Made by a program: the position numbers and the translations under genes. Shown in pieces: positions 46,656 through 58,337 of a stretch of 64,000 nt of DNA. Numbering within the stretch: the stretch's first letter is position 1; each line of letters starts with the position of its first letter. This stretch comes from Ricinus communis (Eukaryota; Streptophyta; Magnoliopsida; Malpighiales; Euphorbiaceae), in NCBI RefSeq assembly GCF_019578655.1, contig NC_063258.1, forward strand, positions 6,555,283 to 6,619,282, given 5' to 3'. The notes under the pieces are model-generated. The model saw nothing but the letters and a program-made list of their open reading frames with translations. It searched no databases and was not told the origin of the DNA.

Positions 46656-48880
46656 AATACCCCAACACTTAAACCTTTACTTGTCCTCAAGTAAATAGCA
46701 ACTGAAAATTAACTTTTGCAAAAATAATAAAGAACATCCATACTCAGCTTAAAGATATTATTCAAAAGAATCTCACTAATGCAAAGATTATGTCAACCCA
46801 AGAACACTTGAATCATAATAATTTTCTTTAAAAATATAAACTCAATCATTGTTAATCAAAAGACTCAAGCATCTAATCCTTTACACCTGATTCACAATAA
46901 ATAGTCTAACTCATCTTCAAAGGATATAACTATGATGCATAATTCAAATTATTATACCTCTATTCAAAAAGGCAAAACCTTCATTCAAAAACAAGAGATC
47001 AATAGGTATTTATTACTAGCTTTTGAAGCTCTTATATTCTTTTCTTTTCTTTACACCCCTTGGATTTTAATTTTTGATATTTGGGGTATTTGTTTCTTTC
47101 TTAAGATGTTATGCCTTTTTACGCAAATACAAACATGGGTGATGAATGCACTTGGTTACTCAACAAAACATATATCAATATGCTTTGCATACTCATAATC
47201 TCAATTCTCTTTTTATGCGAAAATCGACATTGGTCATGAAGATCCCCGGTACTAAGCAATTAAAATTAGCGGAGTAGAATTATATCACTTAGAACTTTAA
47301 ACTTGCCCATATTATATCTCACGAACTTAGGCAAGCCAATTTAATAACAAGAAAATAATAGCATAAATCATATACTTCTAATCATATACCCATGTCGAAT
47401 GTTGTTAAACTACTCATCATGTCCATATACAAAAGATGAACACTTGATCATTCAAGTACAAATAATTCATGAGTTCATATTATACATATTAAAAACTAAC
47501 TCAAGAGTTCAAGAATCTTAACATAATAGCATTCTTTCATTGACTCTTATATAGAACAATAAGAAAAAGCTGAGTAGAAAAATTTAAAATTTTGCAAAAG
47601 ATTAACCAAAGTTGCTAATTCTTATGTCATGGCATGTGAAGTTTAATCCAGAAAATATTATATTTCCTCCCCCCCACTTAAATTTGTTATTGTCTTCAAT
47701 GTCATTGCATATATAAAAATAAAGAACAAAAAAAAAAAGAGAAAAAAGATAGAATACTCCCCTGAAATTTTGCAATTCATAGTAAGCCATGAACTTGAAT
47801 CCCATTCTCCACCATCCAAACCTTAGAAGCACACTAGAACACACATCATTGATAATTATAAAAGAAATAAAGAAATAAAGAATTAAAAATAATAATAATA
47901 AATTAAAAATAATAAAATATCCTAAATATACTAGAAAGATTAAATCCTAAGATAATTAAAAGTTAGGTCCTAATAAATAAATATAAATCCTAGAATAAAA
48001 TTTAAAATAAAGTCATAAATCAATGATATGACTATTTATGTGGAGGAGATGGATATATATTTAATTTTAAAAGAGGGTATTTTAACTAAAAATAATTCAT
48101 AATTAATCCCAATTTCTTGGATTTAATTAATTTAATTTTCGCTCAAAATTTTTTCTTTTTTCACGGCCGCCCCGCGGACTGCGTCGTTAAGTTGTTCGCT
48201 GCTTATGGGCCTGCTCGCGTTCCTATGTTACGGACCCATTCTAGCGATGCCTTTGCGGCCTGTTCGTGCCATGCAGAATCATGAGCCCGTTCGTGCCCGC
48301 CGCCCATCGGGCATATGGCTGCGGGCCTGCCCGTGAGGTCGCGGCTCGTGGCTGCCCCATGAGGTCATGGCTGGCCTCCTCTTTCGCTGGCTTCCTCACG
48401 GAGTATCCCGCGACCGCTGGCCCTGGTTACTATGGGCCTGTGTCGCTCTGCCTCTATGGGCCCGTATTGTCTCGCCGCTGCGGGGTGTGAAAATTCACTG
48501 CAACGTGGCTCGCTCAAAATTATTATCTATTTTATTTTTATATTTTTTTAGAGCTTTTATTGCTTCTCATTCGGGGATCAAACTTAAGCCTACAAGATAA
48601 ATATAAAATAAATAAAAATAAAAAATAAAAAAATAAAATAGAAAAATAATAAAAAATAAAAAATAAAAACTTAAATGCATAAAAATAAAAATACAATTGC
48701 TAAGTTTATTGTCTATAGCTAGACATTCATGATTATGCTCATGGTGGGCGTTCATCCGCGCACTCCACCTCTTGGTCATAAGCCATTCCTTTCATGTATG
48801 ACTTCATACTTTTTATGCGAACATCTAAAGTGTCATGAAAACTTTTATCAATTAAGAATGGAATATCATCATATAATTAT
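46656..48880 (-). other. Non-coding internal region of the Athila-like element
   Basis: This lies between the 3' LTR and the protease fragment. It starts with a polypurine-type tract and continues as AT-rich sequence without pol coding similarity, except for a sharply GC-rich island (48161-48490). Athila-type elements normally have a long region between pol and the 3' LTR, so this is probably that region, with pol deleted. Open frames here look incidental. Confidence 0.6.
48161..48490. other. GC-rich island in the retroelement
   Basis: About 330 bp, much richer in G+C than the surrounding AT-rich sequence, with recurring 'gggcctg', 'cccgt' and 'tgcggcct/tgcgggcc' motifs. No conserved domain is recognisable in its open frames. 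Confidence 0.7.
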
Positions 48881-49522
48881 TCATAAACAAAAAAAATCTA
48901 AATAATTGTATGAACACTTATCAATAGTAGATTTAGGAGATAAAGTTAGAGAATCAAACACTTTAAATTCCACAGTTTCTCCTAAAATTGTCATGGTAAG
49001 TTTTTCATCATGCACATCAATCACAGTTCTAGTAGTTGCCATGAAAAGTCTATTAAGGAGTATAGTTTGCTCTTTGTCCCTTGTTGGTGTGTTTTCCATG
49101 TCAAGTACTATAAAATCAACTAGAATTATTAACTTACCTACTTGTACTAGCAAGTCTTCCACTATACCTCTAGGATATTTTATCGATCCGTCTGCAAATT
49201 GTAGAGATATAGTGGTAGGCTTCAACTCTCCCAAGCCATGTAATTCATACATCAAGTAAGGCATCAAGTTGATGCTTGCTCCCAAATCTAACATGGCTTT
49301 TATATTCTTTTTGTCACCTATTGTAATATCAATGGTGAAGCTACCAGGATCTTTCATCTTAAGGGGCAATTGATTTTGAAGCATTACACTTGCTACTTGT
49401 ACTTTTTCGTTGTTTGCATATCGCCTTTTGTTGGTGTCCAACTCTTCAGATCTTTTTGCATAAGCTGGTTTATTCCTGATAAAATCCAATAAAGGTAAAT
49501 TAGTATTAACTTTAGAGAGCAT
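48881..49522 (-). pseudogene. Gypsy gag-pol fragment with retroviral-type aspartic protease
   Basis: A 213-residue open stretch. It begins in a gag/pol linker (LPLLDFIRNKPAYAKR), then LPLKMKDPGSFTIDITIG and the protease active-site region LDLGASINLMPY, with the plant Athila-type DLGAS in place of DTGAS. LGELKPTTISLQFADGSIKYP, EDLLVQVGKLIILVDFIVLDM and RLFMATTRTVIDV follow. In relatives the flap-side segment reads like GRPFLATG; here LNRLFMATTR suggests drift. The frame ends at TAG/TGA-bounded sequence with no RT behind it, so it is a deletion remnant. Confidence 0.9.
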
Positions 49523-49575
49523 CTCGACACTTTTAAAAAATTATTTATCCTTTTTGCTCTCTTTGGATTGGTTTA

Positions 49576-50480
49576 GAAAAGTAAAGATGATATTTCTAAT
49601 ACTTTTAAACCTAAAGATTTTCATAACAATTACTATTGCTAAATTAATATGATGGTTAACTAACAATAATAATTGAAATTAATAAAGATATGAAGGTAAA
49701 TAAATCATTCATTAAATAAATAAATAACAAGGTTCATACAAAAGTAAAAAGACTAAACTAAACATTTATGAAAACTAGCCTAACATATTTAACTCAATGA
49801 TCATGGTGTTAAATAGAAAGACAAAAAATAATAAAGTAAAAAGCTCCATTTAGATCCGGAATTTCTTCAAGTAGAAAGAAGATTGGTCCCCAGTCTCCAC
49901 TTCTTAAAAAGCTCCTTAGATCTTAAAAGAATAATGAAAACTAAAACTAAATGTTTATAAAGAACTGTAGAAAATTATGGAAAAAATAATGGTGGCAGGT
50001 ATAGAGAGCAGGTAGGAGAAAACTCCTCTCCTTCTTCCTTTTCCTTTCTTCCTCTTCCTTCTTTCTTGGTTTTTTTGTGCAGAGATATATATAGAGGAGA
50101 GTTCTCCTCTAAATAAATCTCTGTAGAGATTAGTATACTAATATAAGTCTATCTAATAGATAAGACTTAAAGTATCTTAATCTCCATCAAATACTATCCC
50201 ATAAATAACTCTTAATATAAATCCTAATAATTATACAAAATGACTAAAATGTCCTTTGGGCCTTGTAATTAGCAGTCCATGCGTCTTAATCTTGGGCCTT
50301 GACACGAACATGTCCCATTAAGCTTCTTTTAGCTCCATATTTTCCTCTTTTTGCTAATATTCCTGAAAATAGACAATTAAGTTTAAGTGAGGTAAAAGCA
50401 CATACTTTCACCATTTTATATATAGTATCATTAAAGCTTTAAAATACCCTTAAATATCTATACATAATTTGGGCCGATCA
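49576..50480 (-). repeat. Partial 5' LTR of the Athila-like element
   Basis: Aligns with about 45755-46655 nearly base for base; small differences include a missing 'aaatata' near 50426. It ends gggccgatca at 50480. The internal-side part is deleted, directly joined to the protease-containing region. Confidence 0.85.
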
Positions 50481-50695
50481 TATTTAATAATTAAAAATTA
50501 AATATTATAATTTTTTTAACTATAATTAAGTATTATTATTTATGCCAACAGTAAATAAATTCAATTCATACTCCGCATTGAACTAACCAACATATAAAAT
50601 ATAATCATTCTCATTTTCATTCCTCTTTGTTCTCATTTCTATTCTTATTCTCATTCCTGACATGAATCAAATGAGTCCTTATTACAAATTTAAAT

Positions 50696-52712
50696 TTTAG
50701 CAATTTGACTTTACTAAATTTTATACCAAGACTTTAGCATTCACAAAATAACATCCTAAGAATCTTTCTAATATACTATGGATGTATGATACTATATAAA
50801 CATATAAAAATTAATGTTATCTTAATTTTAATAATTAATTAACATAATTGATTACTACTTTTGCCAATTATATGTAATATTTAGTTATCAATTAACCGAT
50901 ACATTATTTTTATATGTTAAATAATTCTATTTGCTTTTGCAATTTAACAAGTGGTACTTGAAAATTTTGAGATTCATCTATGATATGTATAAATAATTAA
51001 AAGTTATTTATCAATTTACCAATAATCTAAATTAATAGATGGACATATAAATTAATAAATTATTTATGAAAAAAATAATTAATTGTCTATCAATAAAAAT
51101 AGACTTTATAATGGTAGAGTATTGCAATGATACTCTAGCAAAATTCTTTAATATAAATATACAAACATAATATGGTATTATTTTGAATTTCATCATTAAT
51201 TACTATTATCATTCTATATTGAATACTAATAAATATATAAAGTTGAAAAAGATATGGTATAAGGAAATATAACAAAGTTTAGGAAAGTTATTATCTTAAA
51301 ATACATTGAGTGAGGGGCCATTATTCAAAACTTATCACTTAAAATTAAAATTTTCAACACTTATTAATTTTAATTTGGTTTGACAACATATTATGAATCC
51401 AACTTGAAAGTTTTAATTAAATAAAAAATTCTTTAAAATGATAAGTAAAAACATTTAACTTACACATTCAGACTGTTGGGTTTTTGAAATATTTTGTTAA
51501 AGTGACTTTTATAATCTTAATATATTCTTAAATTTCATAATGACAAGACAAAAGCGGTAAAATCATAAGATTTTATAATTTCTCAAGATTGCTTGGTTTT
51601 TGAAATATTTTGTTAAAGTGACTTTTATAATCTTAATATATTCTTAAATTTCATAATGACAAGACAAAAGCGGTAAAATCATAAGATTTTATAATTTCTC
51701 AAGATTGCTTGAACTCGTAAATTTTATACATACTCTTAAATTTTATAGTCAGAAATCACTCAAGTTAAAGTTGACGCCTTTAATTTAATTGGATTAATTG
51801 TCGAAAAAATATTATACTTCACACTTGTTATCAAATCTAGCGTGTAACTTTTAAAATTTTTAATTTTAGCATCTAGTTTTAATATTGATTTCGATTTTAG
51901 CCTTGGTAAAGGAGGCTAAAATATATTATCATTTCATCATATAAGATTAATAAAACTTCAAAGTCAAGAAAATAAAAAATAATAATTTATATGCTTAAAT
52001 GATAATATTTTAGTAATATAATGAGTCAGCGACTCTAATATTGACTCAACTCTTTCTTGTTGTCACTGGAATTTATGCAATGTTAGCAATTTTGGCGGAT
52101 AATTTTATTGAATACTAAAATTGAAACTAATATTAAAATATAGTGCTAAAATAGAAAATTTCAAAACTACGTGCTAGATTTAGTCAAGCCAATTAAATTC
52201 CCCTATATAAATAAAGCTCAAAATATTAATGTTTATAGTAATTATTTAAAATTTAGTAACATTTTTCTTAAATATTTATTAGAAATATTATCTTTATATT
52301 GCGATTGTTTTCCTAAAAAAAATTATTTATAATCTTTTTATTATTTAAAAATGTACTAAAACTTAAAAATCAATAGCACAAAGTTAAATACATCCAATTA
52401 ATAATTTTAACAATTTTCAGAAATAAAAATTATTAAAAAAATTAATTAGATTCAGCATTTACAATTTCATCTTCCTATATTTAATTCATGATAAAATAAG
52501 TCTAAACTTTCTAGATGTTTCAACTTTTTCATTCTTTCTCGTTTAATGTCATCTTTTCTCCTTTTACGACAGAGAAATTCATCAAAGACTATTCAAAAAA
52601 TTTATAAGTAACTTACTGAATTTTATTTGTAATAATTATATAACTTACAAATTACTTGTTCCAGTTTTTGGTTATTTTAGCCGACAATTTGATTACTGGA
52701 TAAAAGAGAGAT
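50696..52712. other. AT-rich distal upstream region of extensin 2
   Basis: No gene. From about 51480 to 52710 it is similar to about 55840-56420 upstream of extensin 3 (shared 'gacggataattttact/ggcggataattttattg', 'acgtgctagatttag/acgtgttagatttg'). It includes a perfect 116-bp tandem duplication at 51479-51710 that the paralogous region lacks. Confidence 0.65.
51479..51710 (+). repeat. Perfect 116-bp tandem duplication
   Basis: 51479-51594 and 51595-51710 read as identical (starting ggtttttgaaatattttgtt, ending ctcaagattgctt). The homologous single copy upstream of extensin 3 (about 55850) shows the duplication arose after the extensin block duplicated, or is an assembly artefact. Confidence 0.95.
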
Positions 52713-52997
52713 TTAGTCATTTTGGAGCTTCAGTAAACAAATGAAGTTGAAACCTTCTTCATCCCTAATTAACTTTGCATTTTCTGCCATATGGAAGGAG
52801 TATGGAAGCTGGCATAATTTGACTTCTGTAACATGAAAATAGAAATTAATGAGGAGCCATCCTACCAAATACCTAAGACTGACATTTTCATGGCAATTTT
52901 TATATACCCAATTGAGATCAGTAGTGGGAAAGACTAAGTACAAGTTTGAAAATGCCAATGGTAATGGCAACTTGGTGTCCGAGTGAGATTTTTTTTG
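52713..52997. other. Conserved upstream segment of extensin 2
   Basis: Almost identical to 58063-58337 before extensin 3. An open frame of 85 codons on the minus strand is preserved in both copies (97 codons in the second), but the duplication is recent enough to explain this. I treat it as promoter-distal DNA. Confidence 0.6.
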
Positions 52998-53073
52998 GGT
53001 CTATTCCAGCCTGTAATGATCATTAAACAAATACATATTTGTTAGCAAATGATTGAAGAGAACACTATATAAA
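52998..53073 (+). promoter_or_regulatory. Conserved extensin proximal promoter with TATA box (gene 2)
   Basis: Contains ggtctattccagcctgtaat, 'gatcattaaacaaatacat', 'gttagcaaatgattgaagag' and TATATAAAGGGCTT (TATA 53066-53073). Expected transcription start is near 53096-53103. Confidence 0.82.
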
Positions 53074-53131
53074 GGGCTTATGTTCTTGATTGTCATACAC
53101 AACACAGAACAAATACTTACTAGTTTTAAGA

Positions 53132-54385
53132 ATGGGTACCCGGCAGCAGGAACAACCGGGACATTGGTCTCCGATCATTCATGCCATAGTTTTCTGCCTT
53201 GCAGCCATTGCTGTGGTGGCTGATAAGCCTTATATTTATGCTTCTCCACCACCTCCTCATCACCCTAAGGACTATGCTTCTCCGCCCTATTACTACAAGT
53301 CACCTCCACCGAAACATGCTGAGCACCCTCCATATTATTACAAGTCCCCTCCACCTCCACCGAAACATGTGAAGCATCTACCCTATTACTATAAGTCTCC
53401 TCCACCACCATCTCTGTCTCCGTCTCCGCCACCTCCATACCACTACACATCACCACCTCCACCAAAGAAGTCTCCACCTTCTCCATACTACTATTCATCA
53501 CCACCTCCACCAAAAAAGTCTCCACCTCCTCCCTACTACTACAGCTCTCCACCTCCACTAAAGAAGTCTCCACCTCCACCATACCACTACACATCACCAC
53601 CTCCACCAAAGAAGTCTCCACCTCCTCCCTACTACTACAGCTCTCCACCTCCACCAAAGAAGTCTCCACCTCCTCCATATTACTACTCATCACCACCTCC
53701 ACCAAAGAAATCTCCACCTCCTCCTTACTACTACAGCTCTCCACCTCCACCAAAGAAGTCTCTACCTCCGCCATACCACTACATATCACCACCTCCACCA
53801 AAGAAGTCTCCACCTCCCTACTACTATAGCTCTCCACCTCCACCAAAGAAGTCTCCACCTCCTCCATACTACTACTCATCACCACCTCCACCAAAGAAGT
53901 CTCCACCTCCTCCCTACTACTACAGCTCTCCACCTCCACCAAAGAAGTCTCCACCTCCGCCATACCATTACACATCACCACCTCCACCAAAGAAGTCTCC
54001 ACCTCCTCCCTATTACTATAGCTCTCCACCTCCACCAAATAAGTCTCCGCCTCCTCCATACTACTACTCATCACCACCTCCACCAAAGAAATCTCCACCT
54101 CCTCCCTACTACTACAGCTCTCCACCTCCACCAAAAAAGTCACCACCTCCTCCATACCACTACTCGTCACCACCTCCTCCAAAAAAGTCTCCACCTCCCC
54201 CATACTACTATAACTCTCCACCTCCACCTTCTCTTTCACCACCACCTCCATACCATTACACATCACCTCCTCCACCAAAGAAGTCTCCACCTCCTCCATA
54301 TTATTATAACTCTCCACCTCCACCTTCTCCATCACCGCCACCTCCTTACTATTATTCTTCCCCACCACCTCCAAAACACTACTAA
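53132..54385 (+). CDS. Extensin gene 2 (intact)
   Basis: Secreted wall structural glycoprotein of 417 residues. I start at ATG 53132 (MGTRQQEQPGHWSP), because the in-frame ATG at 53090 lies only 17 bp past the TATA box, before the expected start of transcription, and the paralog uses the equivalent ATG. A signal peptide (HAIVFCLAAIAVVA) precedes DKPYIYASPPPPHHPKDY. Head repeats YYYKSPPPPPKHV are followed by about twenty units of [16 protein letters not shown] with YHYT variants, and a tail [20 protein letters not shown] with C-terminal PKHY. Prolines in SPPPP are normally hydroxylated and arabinosylated; Tyr triplets form isodityrosine cross-links that build the wall network. Coding DNA is a 48-bp-period array, so repeat number may vary between alleles. 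Intronless. Confidence 0.93.
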   Translation: MGTRQQEQPGHWSPIIHAIVFCLAAIAVVADKPYIYASPPPPHHPKDYASPPYYYKSPPPKHAEHPPYYYKSPPPPPKHVKHLPYYYKSPPPPSLSPSPPPPYHYTSPPPPKKSPPSPYYYSSPPPPKKSPPPPYYYSSPPPLKKSPPPPYHYTSPPPPKKSPPPPYYYSSPPPPKKSPPPPYYYSSPPPPKKSPPPPYYYSSPPPPKKSLPPPYHYISPPPPKKSPPPYYYSSPPPPKKSPPPPYYYSSPPPPKKSPPPPYYYSSPPPPKKSPPPPYHYTSPPPPKKSPPPPYYYSSPPPPNKSPPPPYYYSSPPPPKKSPPPPYYYSSPPPPKKSPPPPYHYSSPPPPKKSPPPPYYYNSPPPPSLSPPPPYHYTSPPPPKKSPPPPYYYNSPPPPSPSPPPPYYYSSPPPPKHY

Positions 54386-56100
54386 ATTGAATCTGTTTAA
54401 ATTATACCAATAAATTTCATCCATGTATTGTTTTCGAATTGATTCCATATTTTTTTTGTATTACAATAAGGATAAAGTTTAAGATTTAGAGTGAATTTCT
54501 TCTGTATTAAGCAGTGCTTGTTATATCATTTCTCTGTAATAATATGAAAGGCATAATCAAATTCTATGATATATATTTCTTTTCTTATTCTGGTCATTCA
54601 AAAATATGTTCCCTATATTCTTAATATTTTTGTTGATGACAAATATATCAGATCTTGTATTATCTTAAAATTTAGCCATCTACACCATTTCCATTATTGC
54701 CCTCATATATTATTATTATTATTATTTTTTTATTTCTATAATATACATTCTTTTCTTATTCTCGTCATTGAGAACCATATTTCCTATATTCTTAATATTT
54801 TTGTTGATGACAAAAACACAGATGTTGTATTGTCCTAAAATCCAGTCACCTACATTCTTTTTATATTATTACAAATTGTGCTACCATTACCATTAGTTCT
54901 ATACACGTTTATTAAATATAATATATATATCCACTCGTATAATAATTTAATACATTAAATTCTAGAAATATCTATTTTAAATTAAATTAACTATTTAAAC
55001 TTTAATTTTTTTAATATATAAAATGACTCAAATTTAAATTATAATTTTTAAAAAATAATTGGATCTTTACAGATAAGAAACTTATTTTTTATAAATATAT
55101 TAACTTAAAGAATTAACTAAATAAATATATTTATTCATGTCACTTACAGATTGACTCGTTTATCTGAATTTATTTACCCCAGATTCAAATTCGTTTAAAT
55201 AAGTATTGTATCGTTTTGTTTGATTTAATCATGTCAAATATTGCCGTTCCTCGATAAGAGCCGGTAGTTTTTCAGCTTGCAATATTAGAAGTTGAAAATT
55301 AATTCCCAACAAATATAATTCATATTTGAAGCTTTTTATGAATAGCTCTATTAATCAATAACTATATGTTTTTTACTTTTAAGATATTAAATCACATTTT
55401 AATTTTTTTTATTTACATACAATTCTCTTCTTTTCTTTATAATATTTTCAAGTGTGGTTTTTTTTTTTTTCCTTCAGCAAAAACATTTTCAGCTCTTATC
55501 TATGCTATTCTTTATAATTTAGAGATTCAAAACTATCAAGACTTGTAATTTAAATTCTTTATTGGAGCTCCTTTTTTGAAATTTATATATGGATATAAGT
55601 TAATCGATTTGATGGTTTAACTATGAGCAATTTTAGTTTAAAAACAAAAGAAAAGTTTGTTTTCGATATTTGTTTCATATGATATATGGTTACATAACTG
55701 CTCTTGTGTAGTCTAATAATTTATTTATTTTTTGACAAAGAGACGTAGAAACTTGATTCAATCTTTTTTTTTTTTTATTGAGTCTCTTAAATACAAAGAC
55801 TTATATAGACCCTTATTTACAAGACTCTTATTTCAATACAAATTAAGAAACTTTTTGTTTAAGTGATGTTTATAATTTTAATATATTTTTATATTTGATA
55901 AGGATAAGTTAAAAACCGTAAACTCTTAAATTTTTTATTTTTTAACATTAAAATTTACTGTTGATTTCAATTTTAGTCTACAGTGAAATTATCAATTAAA
56001 TTTATTGACATGTTATGAACTTTAGCGAAAATAAGAAAAGGAGACTGAGTCTGCACTTTCACTACTAAAATATTATCATTTACGCATATAAAATTAATAA
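54386..56100. other. 3' flank of extensin 2 and spacer
   Basis: 54386-55230 closely matches 59291-60160 downstream of extensin 3. It contains an internal duplication: blocks 'attcttttcttattctNgt' then 'cctatattcttaatatt' and 'ttgttgatgacaaa' occur at about 54570-54660 and again at 54740-54830. From about 55840 similarity to the extensin 2 upstream region begins. No gene. Confidence 0.65.
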
Positions 56101-58337
56101 AATTTTAAAGTTAAGAAAAGAAAAATTAATTTATGTGCTTAAATAATAGAATGTATCAATGACTTTAATGTTAATTCAGCTTTTTCTCTTTGCTGGAATT
56201 CACGTTACATTAGCAGATTTGACGGATAATTTTACTAAAATAATAAAATTGAAATCAATATCAAAATATGATGCTAAAATTAAAAATTTTAAGAGTACGT
56301 GTTAGATTTGATAAAAAATAAAAAGTTCAGGACTTCTTTTGCCAATTAAGCCAATTCAATTCTCTTATATAGATAAAAGCTTATTTTATTAATTTTTGTA
56401 GTACTCATTTAAAATTTAATAATATTCTTTAAATGTTTTTTGATATATATCTTGATATTGTAAATTTTTTTTGAAATATTTTTACTTGTAATTTTATTCT
56501 TTTTTTCATTTTAAAACTATATTTAATTACTAAAATATTAAAAATTAATAAAAGAAGGTTAAATATGTCCAATTCCGAACTGAGCGTTCGGTCAGTAGAG
56601 GGGACGACTTAGCCTCCCCGGAAGAAGAATAGCCCCAGTTAAAAAGAAATTATTTTCAGAAATTATCAAACACATTAACTAAATCCAACGCTTATAATTT
56701 CATTATTTAATATTATCCAACGCTTAGATTTTCGTGTTTAACTTTTTATTGCTTAATTTTTAATTTTACCAAACGCCACCTAAGCAAACATTAATAATCT
56801 AGAAAAAATTTTATCTTTTCTATATTGGTTACTAAACAAATAAAACTTTCTTATAAAAAAATTGCATCTTACTATATTTTAAATATTATATAATACAGTA
56901 AGTCTGAATTTTTTAGATGTTAGAAAACATGAATAATAATATAAATAATTACCGAACTTTGCACTTAATTTTATTTTAGTTATAAAATTTTATTTTATTT
57001 CATTTCAGTTATCCAACTTTAATTTTTTTTTTAATTTAGTCACTTTGCAAATAAAAATTAATATGTGATAAAAACGAACAATAAAAAAAGTGTAATTAAA
57101 TAAGAAAATAATGTGACTAAATTGCAACCAAAACTAAAATTAAATGATTAAAATAAAATAAATTAGATTTTTTTGACCAAACTGAAACTAAATACAAAAT
57201 TTAGTCAACATATATGTTGAACTTTTCCCATTCTATCTCTTTGTATTGAATTTTATTTGTACATATAATGTCATATTTGCAATAATTATATATCCATTTA
57301 ATTTTATTTTGTGATATTGTGGGATAAATTTTTGACTCTACTACCGCCTAACAACCCTTTTGACATTAATATACATTAGTGTTTGGTATACAGGTTTTAT
57401 GCAGATAATAGCTATTTCTTACTAACAATTATATTAAACTATTTGATAAAAATTTAAAAATCAGTAGCTGATAATATCAGCTTTATTTTAGAGTCTTCTT
57501 TTATCAGCTAATAATTGATTTAATTTTTTATTTACTTAAATAATAATATCCTAATTAAAACTTACTATAATAAGTTACTTTAAATTGATATCATATAATT
57601 AATTTTTTATAATTGATAATAAATAAATAGTTAAATAATTATGATATTTATAATTATTAAAAGACACATTATTAGTAATAATTATGTTATAAATATAGTT
57701 AATGTCATGTTAGAACTATATCATCATAAGTTAATAAATTAATTTATTTAATAAAAGAATAATTTTTTAGTATTAAGATTTTTAAAAAAATTAGGTTCTA
57801 TATTTTTCATTAAATGAGACGATATGAACTTATAACTTTGCTAAAATAATTGAGATAAAACTTAATAAATATTATTGTAACAAAATATAAAATTTAGTGC
57901 TTCTATATTATATTTGAATCGATAAATTTAAATTTTATTAAAATAGGATTGTTATATTTGTATTTGGTAAGATTTTTTATATTTAATTCTTAAGTTTAAG
58001 CTAAGACTTGAACTTATTTATTAAAAGAATAATTATATATAAATAAAAAAAATTCAGTCATTTTAGAGCCTTAATAAACAAATGAAGTTGAAACCTTCTT
58101 CATCCCTAATTAACTTTGCATTTTCTGCCATATGGAAGGAGTATGGAAGCTGGCATAATTTGACTTCTGTAACATGAAAATAGAAATTAATGAGGCGCCA
58201 TCCTACCAAATACCTAAGACTGACATTTTCATGGCAATTTTTATATACCCAATTGAGATCAGTAGTGGGAACGACTAAGTACAAGTTTGAAAATGCCAAT
58301 GGTAATGGCAACTTTGTGTCCGAGTGAGATTTTTTTG
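56101..58337. other. Upstream region of extensin 3 with later insertions
   Basis: Paralogous to about 52000-52997 but longer. A 66-bp GC-rich insert lies at about 56575-56640 (gcgttcggtcagtagagggg, then gacgacttagcctccccgga). An inverted-repeat block at about 56950-57200 (aaccgaactttgcact... with gtgactaaattgcaac) looks like a MITE. A further AT-rich insert begins at about 57330. From 58063 the near-identical segment preceding extensin 2 resumes. No gene. Confidence 0.6.

Larger units (their letters stand above)
45347..50480 (-). mobile_element. Ty3/gypsy Athila-like retroelement, internally deleted
   Basis: Minus-strand element. The 3' LTR is 45347-46655 (TGATCGGTCC ... GATACATCA on the minus strand), with an adjacent polypurine-type sequence gtgttggggtatt at about 46656-46668. 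The 5' LTR is partial, 49576-50480; the part equivalent to 45347 to about 45755 is missing next to the internal region. Internal sequence keeps a protease domain (48881-49522) but no RT, RNase H or integrase. Flanking pentamers are cattt and tattt, one mismatch from a target duplication. Both LTRs align closely over about 900 bp with modest divergence, which suggests a relatively recent insertion. Confidence 0.85.
45117..50695. repeat. MITE-like element split by a gypsy insertion
   Basis: The left segment (45117-45346) starts ttagagtcttaggcatcgttt and carries gaaaatgggaatgggaatga. The right segment (50481 to about 50695) in reverse complement starts taaggactcatttgattcat and carries gaatgagaataagaatag and gaatgaaaatgagaatg. 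These are the two inverted arms of one element, now separated by the 5.1-kb retroelement. The superfamily is not assigned. Confidence 0.65.

Noticed and set aside
46932..47198. 88-codon frame inside the Athila-like element
   Set aside because: It has no similarity to retroelement proteins and lies in non-coding internal sequence, antisense to the element.
52713..52970. Minus-strand frame conserved with 58063-58356
   Set aside because: Conservation follows from the recent duplication of the whole block. There is no known protein similarity that I recognise, and it overlaps promoter-distal DNA.
53090..53131. Upstream in-frame ATGs before extensin 2 (53090) and 3 (58430)
   Set aside because: They are about 17 bp past the TATA box, upstream of the expected transcription start, and add residues that would bury the signal peptide.
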